This document shows, piece by piece, positions 9,344 through 16,257 of a DNA stretch of 38,963 nt. Within the stretch, counting starts at the first letter, position 1, and every line of letters starts with the position of its first letter. The DNA lies in NCBI GenBank assembly GCA_944372355.1, contig CALVYS010000007.1:1-38963 (forward strand), read 5' to 3'. The notes beneath the pieces were generated by a model. The model saw only the letters and a list, made by a program, of their open reading frames with translations, ran no database searches and had not been told where the DNA came from. The position numbers were made by a program, and so were the translations under genes. The stretch comes from an uncultured Clostridia bacterium (GTDB lineage Bacteria; Bacillota; Clostridia; Christensenellales; UBA1242).

Positions 9344-10357
9344 ATGAAGAAATTTTTTTGTTTTGGAATGTGTGCAGCTTTGCTTTTTTCGGCGGTCAGC
9401 TTTGCAGGCTGCACCGCTTCAAGTGGAGATCCCAATGTGGACATGAGTGTGCGAATGATTTCCGGCCTCAACGTCGAAAATGGAGGTGACTTGCTTTCAG
9501 AGGCTCGCAGCGCTGTGGTTGGGATTTCTGTGGATTATCCTGATGGCTATTCCATTGGCAGTGGTTTTGCCATCAGCGACAATGGCCTGATTTTGACAAA
9601 CAACCATGTTGTCGAAGGCGGTGGAACCATCACGCTCTATTATGCCGACAAGACCACTGGAAGTGCCAAAACCATCTGGACGGATTCGTCTTTGGATCTT
9701 GCGGTGCTCTCTTCAACCAGGCAGATCCCATATCTTGACACCAACATCGATGAAGCGTTTGTGGGAGAGGAGGTTTATGCTCTTGGCACGCCGCTCACTT
9801 TGGAGTTTAAACACACAGTGACGCATGGAATCGTCAGCGCAGTCAACAGAACGCTTGAAAGTCAAAGTTTCAGTGGGCAAACCACTTTTATGCAATCTCT
9901 GATTCAACATGATGCGGCGATAAATCCTGGCAATTCTGGCGGACCTCTTATCAACAGCCAGGGTCAGGTGATCGGCATAAACACCTTAAAGGCCAGCGAG
10001 GGAGAGGGAATTGGCTTTGCAGTTCCAATTGAAGTTGGAAAAATCGTGGTTGAGAAGTTGAGCAAAGACTCATCTTTCACAGCGCCAAAACTCGGCGTGT
10101 TCGGTTTTGACAGTGACATCGCTTTGGCCTATGGTGAAAAGCTCGACTCCGCTGGCATATATGTGATCTCCACCGAAGCGCCGGCTTCTGATGCGGGCAT
10201 TAAAAAGGGAGATTTGATCACCGAGGTTGGCGGCTACAAAATTACAAACCTTTTGGATCTTAGAAAGGCGATTTTGAAGCATGATCAGGGTGACAGCGTG
10301 CTTGTAAACTACATTCGAGACGGTCAAAGCATGCAAGCTCTTGTGACTTTACGTTAA
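9344..10357 (+). CDS. HtrA-type serine protease, membrane-anchored lipoprotein
   Basis: A 337-residue trypsin-like protease with one PDZ domain, expected to work outside the membrane on misfolded proteins. A lipoprotein signal ends at FAGC with Cys23, whereas Bacillus HtrA proteins usually have an N-terminal transmembrane helix. The catalytic triad is H88 (TNNHVV), D118 (LDLAVL) and S198 (GNSGGP). The PDZ domain spans about 245-335, with PASDAGIKKGDLI as its binding-groove segment. The ATG at 9344 follows AAAGGAGACG. It lies 34 bases after walJ, in the conserved order yycJ-htrA, and is probably co-transcribed with it. No hairpin terminator is seen after it. Confidence 0.93.
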   Translation: MKKFFCFGMCAALLFSAVSFAGCTASSGDPNVDMSVRMISGLNVENGGDLLSEARSAVVGISVDYPDGYSIGSGFAISDNGLILTNNHVVEGGGTITLYYADKTTGSAKTIWTDSSLDLAVLSSTRQIPYLDTNIDEAFVGEEVYALGTPLTLEFKHTVTHGIVSAVNRTLESQSFSGQTTFMQSLIQHDAAINPGNSGGPLINSQGQVIGINTLKASEGEGIGFAVPIEVGKIVVEKLSKDSSFTAPKLGVFGFDSDIALAYGEKLDSAGIYVISTEAPASDAGIKKGDLITEVGGYKITNLLDLRKAILKHDQGDSVLVNYIRDGQSMQALVTLR

Positions 10358-10375
10358 GAAATATTAAAATAAGTA

Positions 10376-10404
10376 TTGAATTTTCGCTCTATTCGTGATA
10401 TAAT
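10376..10404 (+). promoter_or_regulatory. promoter of the 613-residue protein gene
   Basis: TTGAAT (10376-10381), a 17-base spacer, and an extended -10 TGA-TATAAT (TATAAT at 10399-10404). A short leader follows, with AAAGGAGAGG ahead of the ATG at 10428. Confidence 0.85.
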
Positions 10405-10427
10405 ATTTGTGATTAAAGGAGAGGGAA

Positions 10428-12269
10428 ATGAGCGTTATTCAACAAATTATCAATCATTTTAGCAAGAATTCACCTTTAAATGAAAAGAAATTGATCGAAT
10501 CTTGTAAGGAAAGTTTGAAAAAGACAAACTATGTTTTCAGCGAAACAGACCGAGCTGTTTTGAAGCCTTTTTATGTGACAAAAGTGTCCGCAGAAGACAT
10601 GGACAACATCGAAATAACTTACAGGAGTCTTGGCAAAGTCAGAAAGGATATGCAGCAGTTTGAAACCAAAGGCGTTTATGCTGAAAGCCCAAGACAAAGG
10701 AAAACTGCCTTTGACAAAAGCTATCAAGATAAAAAGTCCGAAGGCTATTCTGTTTACAGCGTTTTAAAAGATGATGCAAGTTTTAAGCAACCAGAGGATT
10801 TTGAAAAGATATATGACAAATATTTGAAAGCCACATATAAACTTGGTGAAGTGAAAGAAGAGGGAGGCAAGATTCTTTTAAAAAGCCAAGGCGCGGTTTC
10901 GATGAACATCGATTTTTCAAATGATGTTGACGCATTCTTGACTTCCACTTTGTTTGAGCTTAAAAATATCGCGGCTTCAAATCCTGACGAATACTATGGG
11001 CAAATAATCGAACCAAGCATCTATCTTGCAACAATCTTGGTTGCACACGATGTTTGCGGCGACAGCCCAGCGGTGGAAGAAATCACCAAGAAGATGGCAG
11101 GATATTTAAATTCCAGTTTGACAGGCGAGATGTCCAACCTTGACAACTACTATGTCAAAGAAGATGCAATCAAACTTGCAGGTGCAAGACTGGCTCAGCT
11201 CAACAGCGTGCTTGAAGACAATGAAAAATATCCAAATCAAGTTGAAAGCTTTTTCCATGATTTAAAACTTGATGTGGATTTGAACTCAAAAACCACTGAC
11301 TTTAACGACCTGCGCATCAAATGGAGCACCCAGGGCTCAAATTACAACTGGGCAACCATCGCAGACGGCGGCGAGGAGATTTACTACACGCTATACAGCG
11401 ATCCGGAAGATTTGGAGCCTGCAAAAAATGATGACGAAGCTTTGAAAAGGCTGCTTAGCGATGATTTTGAAACCGTTTTGACTGCTTTTGAATTTTTTGA
11501 CCGAAAGATGTTGGAGGCAAGAGAAGACAAGGTGGTTGACACTTACAAAGAGGCCGCATCTCTTTGCATGTTCAACCTTGTGATGGCAGGCTTCATAGAA
11601 GATCCAGAAATGCAAAGAAAGGTTGAGGAAGTGTTTGCTCTTCCACTTGTTCAATGCGTGAAAAATTTGGATTCGAAAGAGTTGAAGGCTGCTGAAAAGC
11701 AAGCGATTGAAGATGTTACAAAATATGCAGAGGCAAACGATTATGATGCAACAAAACCAGCAACCTTTGCAAATTTTGACAAGAAAAAAATGACTTATTC
11801 AAAAGCCGTTGACAATCTTTTTGCTAAAAGCCTTGATGTGATTGCAGAAGTTGGAAAGGCGCAAGACGCCGACAAGGGGCCTGCTTATGACAAGATCAAC
11901 AATCCTGAAATTTTGCAAACATATTTTAATATGAGCGCTGAAACGGCACCGGTTAAAAGGGCAAAAAAATCGCTCAAAAAAAGAGAGTTTGAAATCACAT
12001 TGCTTGCCAAAGGAAAGTATAACGAGGCAGAAAATTTGCCAAAAATGTGCAAAAAGATGCTTACAGAAACTTTGAGCCAGGCAGGGCAACAGGTGAGTGA
12101 GATCTTCATGGAAAACGGAACACCGGTTAAAGAGATTTATTATGACGAAACTCAAAAACTCAGCGACGAGCCAAGCAAAATAAAAGAATATGAAAAAATT
12201 CTTGAAAACCTTCAAGGTCAGGTCAGAGAAGTTTTGACTTCGTCAGATGATCCAACAGCAACTCATTAA
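10428..12269 (+). CDS. uncharacterised 613-residue cytoplasmic protein
   Basis: I do not recognise this family. The protein is hydrophilic, rich in Lys, Glu and Asp, and lacks a signal peptide or membrane segment. It looks mainly helical. Residues about 40-130 contain several Tyr/Lys-rich segments (YDKYLKATYKLGEV). A long central region of about 160-480 has alternating helices. The end (about 530-605) is again helical and charged. It has a strong ribosome-binding site, its own extended -10 promoter, and a bidirectional terminator shared with fba. Its single-gene layout and charge resemble the protein at 2114-3133, but I see no alignable similarity between them. Function unknown. Confidence 0.75.
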   Translation: MSVIQQIINHFSKNSPLNEKKLIESCKESLKKTNYVFSETDRAVLKPFYVTKVSAEDMDNIEITYRSLGKVRKDMQQFETKGVYAESPRQRKTAFDKSYQDKKSEGYSVYSVLKDDASFKQPEDFEKIYDKYLKATYKLGEVKEEGGKILLKSQGAVSMNIDFSNDVDAFLTSTLFELKNIAASNPDEYYGQIIEPSIYLATILVAHDVCGDSPAVEEITKKMAGYLNSSLTGEMSNLDNYYVKEDAIKLAGARLAQLNSVLEDNEKYPNQVESFFHDLKLDVDLNSKTTDFNDLRIKWSTQGSNYNWATIADGGEEIYYTLYSDPEDLEPAKNDDEALKRLLSDDFETVLTAFEFFDRKMLEAREDKVVDTYKEAASLCMFNLVMAGFIEDPEMQRKVEEVFALPLVQCVKNLDSKELKAAEKQAIEDVTKYAEANDYDATKPATFANFDKKKMTYSKAVDNLFAKSLDVIAEVGKAQDADKGPAYDKINNPEILQTYFNMSAETAPVKRAKKSLKKREFEITLLAKGKYNEAENLPKMCKKMLTETLSQAGQQVSEIFMENGTPVKEIYYDETQKLSDEPSKIKEYEKILENLQGQVREVLTSSDDPTATH

Positions 12270-12273
12270 AAAA

Positions 12274-12303
12274 CAAAAAAAGAGCTTTCAAAGCTCTTTT
12301 TTT
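12274..12303. terminator. bidirectional terminator between convergent genes
   Basis: A-rich sequence, then AGAGCTT (12281-12287), the loop TCA, AAGCTCT (12291-12297), and a T tract to 12303. The A tract on the left gives a T tract on the opposite strand, so it can end both the 613-residue gene and fba (minus strand, stop at 12313). Confidence 0.92.
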
Positions 12304-12312
12304 ATTATAGGT

Positions 12313-13233
12313 TTACTTTTTGTTTGCGCTGTTTAACAGATTATCTATTTTATGGCGCACAACTTTTTCCACACCTTTTTGTCCTTCAAGGCAATATTTT
12401 CTCTGGTCGATGTTTTCAGGGTGCTCTTTTAAGCTGCTGCGGACGCCTTCTGTGAAAGCCATTCTCAAATCTGTGTCGATGTTGATTTTTACAACATTGT
12501 GATTTTCGATGGCAAGTTTTGTCAATTTTTCATCAACGCCGCGCGCGCCTTTTATTTTTCCGCCAAGCTTGTTGATGCTTTTGACAAGGGTTTGATCCAC
12601 AGAGGAAGCTCCATGTAAAACCAGAGGGAAGTTTGGCAAACATTTTTCGATCTCTGACAAAATGTCAAAGCGAAGCTTGCTTTCGCCGGCATATTTGTAT
12701 GCACCATGGCTTGTTCCTATCGCAACGGCGAGAGAATCCACTTTTGTTTTTTCAACAAAAAGTTTTGCTTGAACTGGATTGGTGAAGTGATTTTCTTCAT
12801 TTGAAAGGTTGTCTTCGATTCCTGCGATCTGTCCAAGTTCTCCTTCCACCATAACTCCTTTTTTGTGCGCATAATCGCAAACTTTTTTGGTGAGTGCGAC
12901 ATTCTCATCAAATTCAAGTTGGCTGGCATCAATCATCACGCTGTCGAAGCCGAGATCCACGCATTTTTTGCAAATCTCAAACGATTTTCCGTGATCCAAG
13001 TGCAAAAAAAGTGGGGCCTTGAAAAGTTTTTTAACGACTGAAAAATTTGCCAAAACAAATTGGGCTCCAAAATATTCCAACGCTCCTTCGCTGACTGCAA
13101 TGATTGCAGGGCTTTTTGTGGCCTCGGCAGTTTGCGCGATGGCTTTTAGCGTTTCAAGATTAGAAAAATTAAAAGCTCCAAGGGCAAACCCTTGTTTGAT
13201 CGCTTTTTTGTAATAAAAATCCAAATTCTTCAT
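12313..13233 (-). CDS. fba: class II fructose-bisphosphate aldolase
   Basis: Zinc-dependent aldolase of glycolysis and gluconeogenesis, or a close relative such as tagatose-bisphosphate aldolase. The 306 residues match the family's usual length. Visible motifs are FNFSNLETLKAI near the start, the zinc and catalytic motif LHLDHG, MIDASQL, EGELG, the zinc histidine in GTSHGAYKY, VLHGASS, and the phosphate-binding KINIDTDLRMAF near the end. I chose the ATG at 13231-13233 because homology starts there and the -10 lies directly upstream. The longer open frame to 13395 runs through the divergent lipoprotein gene. There is no Shine-Dalgarno site, so the mRNA is probably leaderless. Substrate choice between fructose and tagatose cannot be told by eye. 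Confidence 0.92.
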   Translation of the reverse strand: MKNLDFYYKKAIKQGFALGAFNFSNLETLKAIAQTAEATKSPAIIAVSEGALEYFGAQFVLANFSVVKKLFKAPLFLHLDHGKSFEICKKCVDLGFDSVMIDASQLEFDENVALTKKVCDYAHKKGVMVEGELGQIAGIEDNLSNEENHFTNPVQAKLFVEKTKVDSLAVAIGTSHGAYKYAGESKLRFDILSEIEKCLPNFPLVLHGASSVDQTLVKSINKLGGKIKGARGVDEKLTKLAIENHNVVKINIDTDLRMAFTEGVRSSLKEHPENIDQRKYCLEGQKGVEKVVRHKIDNLLNSANKK

Positions 13234-13240
13234 GTGACAA

Positions 13241-13269
13241 ATTATATCACATTTTCGCATTTTGCAAAA
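13241..13269 (-). promoter_or_regulatory. fba promoter, leaderless arrangement
   Basis: On the minus strand an extended -10 reads TGA-TATAAT (TATAAT at 13241-13246), with seven bases to the ATG. The -35 at 13264-13269 reads TTTTGC with a 17-base spacer and is poor, so the extended -10 probably carries the promoter. Confidence 0.6.
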
Positions 13270-13297
13270 CATATTTTGGTTGCAAGGAGGAAAATAT

Positions 13298-13972
13298 ATG
13301 AAAAAATTTGGGTTGTTTGCTATGATCGCACTTTGCGCGTTCACAACATTTGGTTGTGGTGGCGAAGTCGACTTATACACGCTTGTCAGCAACAATATGT
13401 CTGAGATGAGCGACGTTTACTTTTTCTCTGACAATGAAAATCTTCCGGTGTCGCTGGCTTCGGGAAGAAGAGAGGAGCCATACGTTTACGATGGAGAAAG
13501 TGAAGCCAAGTGCGACTTTGCGCTCATCATTGCAAGGCTGGACAACTCAGATTCTGAATATGTGAGTGTGACCATCAATGGTGAAACAGAGCAGGTTTTG
13601 CTTGAATACAACTACATGACAGGCACTCATGTTGCAGATTTGGAAAGGAGGCTGACGGGAGAGGAGGAGATCTCGATCAGCTATCTTGATCAGCAGGCCA
13701 ACTTGCTTTGCAAATCGTCTGAATTTGCTGTCAGTGCAACTCAGGCGATTGAGATTGGCGTGAGCAGGCTTTCCACAGAAATCGAACAGCTCAGAGACGG
13801 CAACACTTTAAACGGTGAATGTTATCTTAAACTGCTTGATGATGTTTCCGGTGGATTTAGCGAGGTCTTTTGGCTTTTCAGCGTTTATTCAAATCAAGGT
13901 GAAATGAAAAATGTGATAATTTCCACTGTAAGTGGCGATGTGCTTGTTGGAAACGAACAAAATATGGTATAA
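13298..13972 (+). CDS. small lipoprotein of unknown function
   Basis: A 224-residue lipoprotein. The ATG at 13298 has AAGGAGG (13284-13290) seven bases upstream, which rules out the longer in-frame start at 13262. A lipoprotein signal ends TTFGC with Cys20. The mature part looks like one or two beta-sandwich domains: a stretch with DNSDSEYVSVTINGETEQVLL suggests Ig-like strands, and the end (FSVYSNQGEMKNVIISTVSG) is beta-rich. Predicted site is the outer face of the membrane. No family is recognised. The hflX promoter lies within its 3' end. Confidence 0.8.
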   Translation: MKKFGLFAMIALCAFTTFGCGGEVDLYTLVSNNMSEMSDVYFFSDNENLPVSLASGRREEPYVYDGESEAKCDFALIIARLDNSDSEYVSVTINGETEQVLLEYNYMTGTHVADLERRLTGEEEISISYLDQQANLLCKSSEFAVSATQAIEIGVSRLSTEIEQLRDGNTLNGECYLKLLDDVSGGFSEVFWLFSVYSNQGEMKNVIISTVSGDVLVGNEQNMV

Positions 13973-13973
13973 T
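13944..13973 (+). promoter_or_regulatory. hflX promoter inside the 3' end of the lipoprotein gene
   Basis: TTGTTG (13944-13949), an 18-base spacer, and an extended -10 TGG-TATAAT (TATAAT at 13968-13973). The -10 overlaps the stop codon of the upstream gene. The transcript would start near 13980, leaving a short leader with AAGGAGAGGA before the ATG at 13991. Confidence 0.65.
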
Positions 13974-13990
13974 TCTTCCAAGGAGAGGAC

Positions 13991-15082
13991 ATGGCAACTT
14001 ATTCAACGGCAGAAAAAAAACAAACGGCGATAGTCATCGTCATTGTCACAAAAAAAGGCGAGAGCATGGCTCGCAAATTGGATGAGATTGTGCGTTTAGC
14101 CGAAGCGACCGACTTGCAGGTTGTTGGGTCTTTTACGCAAAATGTCAAGGATTTCAACAAAAGCACAGTCATTGGCAGCGGAAAGGTGCAGGAGATCGTT
14201 GAGTTTTTAGAAAGCAATCCTGTTGATCTTGCCATTGTCGATTACAAGCTGACCGGTTCGCAAATCAGCAATCTTTCAAATGCGTTTTCAACCAGAGTGA
14301 TCGACAGAGTTGGTTTGATTTTGGACATCTTTGCAAAAAGAGCCAAAACCAATGAGGCAAAATTGCAAGTCAAACTGGCGCAAAACATCTATTTGTTGCC
14401 AAAGCTTCGCGATGTAAAGGAAACCAGCAACAAGTATGGCGGAGCTGGTGTGGGCATGCGTGGCCCTGGCGAGACCAAGCTGGAACTTGACAGAAGACGT
14501 CTTGAAAAGGAAATCGATTTTTTAAAGAAAGAAATTCAAAAGATCAAAAGTCAGCGCCAAGTTGGAAGAAGAGAGCGTGAAAAAACCGGGATCAAAAAAG
14601 TCGCACTGGTTGGCTACACCAATGCTGGCAAGAGCTCACTTTTAAATGCGCTTACAAAAGAAAACATCTATGTGCAGGACAAGTACTTTGCAACACTTGA
14701 CACCACAAGTCGCAAACTTTTCTTAAATGGCCAAAATGTGATTTTGACTGACACAGTTGGATTTATTTCCGAGTTGCCACATGAGCTTGTCGATTCTTTC
14801 ACTTCAACTTTGGAGGAGGCAAAACAAGCCGACCTTATCTTGCATGTGGTGGATCCAACAGCGACCTCACAAGACGGCAAGGAGCTTTATTATGAGGAGT
14901 CTATGCGTGTGACAAACCAGGTTTTAGACGACATTGGCGCAACCAAAAACAGACTCACGGTTTACAACAAGTGTGACTTGATCACGCAGCGAAAGCAGCT
15001 TTCTGAAAACGAAGTTTATGTCTCGGCCAAAACCAAAGAAGGCTTTGACGAGTTAAAAGAAAAGATGACGAGCATGCTTTAA
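13991..15082 (+). CDS. hflX: ribosome-associated GTPase HflX
   Basis: HflX binds the 50S subunit and splits stalled ribosomes under stress. The protein is 363 residues. The N-terminal domain (about 10-190) contains the HflX nucleotide-binding-like region and the hallmark GPGETKLELDRR, followed by a coiled-coil linker (LEKEIDFLKKEIQKIK). The G domain has G1 GYTNAGKS (208-215), the G2-region TLDTTSR, G3 DTVGFI, G4 NKCD (326-329) and G5 VSAKT. It is shorter than E. coli HflX because it lacks the C-terminal extension, which is common in Bacillota. The ATG at 13991 has AAGGAGAGGA just before it. It can be transcribed from its own promoter. Confidence 0.96.
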   Translation: MATYSTAEKKQTAIVIVIVTKKGESMARKLDEIVRLAEATDLQVVGSFTQNVKDFNKSTVIGSGKVQEIVEFLESNPVDLAIVDYKLTGSQISNLSNAFSTRVIDRVGLILDIFAKRAKTNEAKLQVKLAQNIYLLPKLRDVKETSNKYGGAGVGMRGPGETKLELDRRRLEKEIDFLKKEIQKIKSQRQVGRREREKTGIKKVALVGYTNAGKSSLLNALTKENIYVQDKYFATLDTTSRKLFLNGQNVILTDTVGFISELPHELVDSFTSTLEEAKQADLILHVVDPTATSQDGKELYYEESMRVTNQVLDDIGATKNRLTVYNKCDLITQRKQLSENEVYVSAKTKEGFDELKEKMTSML

Positions 15083-15109
15083 AAAAAACGCCAATTATTT
15101 GGCGTTTTT
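15082..15109. terminator. bidirectional terminator overlapping the DUF1858 stop codon
   Basis: A run of A, then CGCCAA (15089-15094), loop TTAT, TTGGCG (15099-15104) and five T. On the minus strand the A run supplies the T tract. It ends hflX and also lies across the last codons and stop of the convergent DUF1858 gene, whose stop codon is in the loop at 15095-15097. Confidence 0.88.
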
Positions 15110-15310
15110 GTTTTCTAAATGTTCGTTTAGTTTTTGCACAAGAAAGTCGACGTCAATTTCATGCACTGCTGCGGCCTCTTCCAGAGTTTCCATCAAACTC
15201 ATAGGGCAGTAAATGCAATGCATGCCAAAGCCCATCAAAATGTCGGCAAGGCTTTCGTCGATTTTTAAAACTTTTTCAATTGTCAAATCTTTGGTTATTT
15301 TCTTTTTCAT
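15095..15310 (-). CDS. DUF1858 redox-disulfide domain protein
   Basis: A 71-residue protein of the DUF1858 family, related to the small redox-disulfide domain often found with hybrid cluster proteins. The signature is GFGMHCIYCP with C32 and C35 as a CxxC pair, followed by MSLMETLEEAAAVHEID and a final helix with LNEHL. A redox or metal-linked role is expected; the partner is unknown. The ATG at 15308-15310 lies exactly six bases after a consensus -10 with no Shine-Dalgarno site. The C-terminal codons form part of a terminator hairpin. Confidence 0.9.
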   Translation of the reverse strand: MKKKITKDLTIEKVLKIDESLADILMGFGMHCIYCPMSLMETLEEAAAVHEIDVDFLVQKLNEHLENKNAK

Positions 15311-15316
15311 ATTAAT

Positions 15317-15345
15317 ATTTTAAACTTTTTATTTTTCAATGTCAA
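15317..15345 (-). promoter_or_regulatory. consensus promoter of the DUF1858 gene, leaderless
   Basis: Minus strand: TTGACA (15340-15345), a 17-base spacer, then TAAAAT (15317-15322), six bases, then ATG. The expected start point is the A of the ATG. This is the clearest leaderless case in the window. The rest of the very AT-rich gap up to 15473 shows no other firm element. Confidence 0.85.
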
Positions 15346-15473
15346 GAAAAAAATAAAATATTAAAAAAATAAAAAATTTGTCAAAAATTAAATAAAATAT
15401 GCATTTTTTTGCGAATTTTTGTCTATTTTTTTAAAATTATCATAATTATTTTTGAATTTTAATAATTTATAGC

Positions 15474-16151
15474 ATGAAAAAAATCTCAGAAATAATTTCA
15501 AAACCAGTTTATTCCAAAGCAGCGGGAGCGCTTGTGGGATATGTTTTAAATGTCGAGTTTTCATCTGCACTGGACAAGCTGACAGGCTTTGTTGTGGTTG
15601 ATGAGGAAAGTGAAGTGGAGGGCAGGGTTGATGCGGCTGGAGTGACTTTTGGCGAGCAGGCGCTGCTTTTAAGCGAAGGATCAAATCTGATTTACGGCTA
15701 TGACGTAGGATCCTCGAATCCGATTGGCAAAGTTGTTTTAGATGCGCGTGGCAAGGGCTATGGAAAAGTGAGAGACGTGTTTTTAAAAGGCAAAAGAGTG
15801 GAGGGGCTGCTTTGCGATGGACTTTATTTTCACCCAAAAAACATATGCGTTAACGGCCCTGACGCGCTGATCGTTTTTTCAAGACGAAAACTTCAAAAGC
15901 CTTTCAGTTTTGAAGAGGCCGCGTTGCAACCCGAGCAGCATGTGCAAATTTCGGCGCCTTTGCCAAAAGAGGTCGCCCCGTTCAGAGTGACTCCTGACGC
16001 AAGAAGTTTGATTGGGAAAATGGCGTCTCGTGATATTTTTGGCTTAAATAACGAATTAATTATAAAAAAACACGAAATTATTACGCAAAAAAAGATAAAT
16101 GAAGCAAAAAAACACAATAAATTAAATTTACTTTTTTACAACAGCAAATAA
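15474..16151 (+). CDS. PRC-barrel domain protein
   Basis: A 225-residue protein with two PRC-barrel-like units. The first (about 1-75) begins KISEIISKPVYSKAAGALVGYVLNV in pieces; the second (about 85-140) has NPIGKVVLDARGKGYGKVRDV. PRC-barrel proteins are small beta-barrels, often cytoplasmic adaptors that bind RNA, membranes or division and sporulation proteins. The last 60 residues are basic and asparagine-rich, coded by DNA that is more AT-rich than the rest. No Shine-Dalgarno site precedes the ATG at 15474. AATAAT at 15461-15466 is a possible -10 seven bases upstream, with TTATCA at 15437-15442, so this may be another leaderless gene, with less certainty. Confidence 0.8.
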   Translation: MKKISEIISKPVYSKAAGALVGYVLNVEFSSALDKLTGFVVVDEESEVEGRVDAAGVTFGEQALLLSEGSNLIYGYDVGSSNPIGKVVLDARGKGYGKVRDVFLKGKRVEGLLCDGLYFHPKNICVNGPDALIVFSRRKLQKPFSFEEAALQPEQHVQISAPLPKEVAPFRVTPDARSLIGKMASRDIFGLNNELIIKKHEIITQKKINEAKKHNKLNLLFYNSK

Positions 16152-16206
16152 TAAAAAATTGCATTTATTAAAATAATAATAAATTATTTTATCTGCATTA
16201 AATCGT

Positions 16207-16236
16207 TTGTATTTTTCGCCCTTTTTGTAGTAATAT
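16207..16236 (+). promoter_or_regulatory. promoter of the VirB4-giant lipoprotein unit
   Basis: TTGTAT (16207-16212), an 18-base spacer, TAATAT (16231-16236), then AAGGAGAA (16246-16253) and the ATG at 16258. It is preceded by a very AT-rich stretch from 16152 in which I see no gene. Confidence 0.55.
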
Positions 16237-16257
16237 ATCTTGTGTAAGGAGAAGCTT

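Noticed and set aside
13234..13250. GTGA...TCAC palindrome over the fba -10 box as an operator
   Set aside because: Only four bases of each arm match, and they are partly explained by the extended -10 sequence. Too weak to call.
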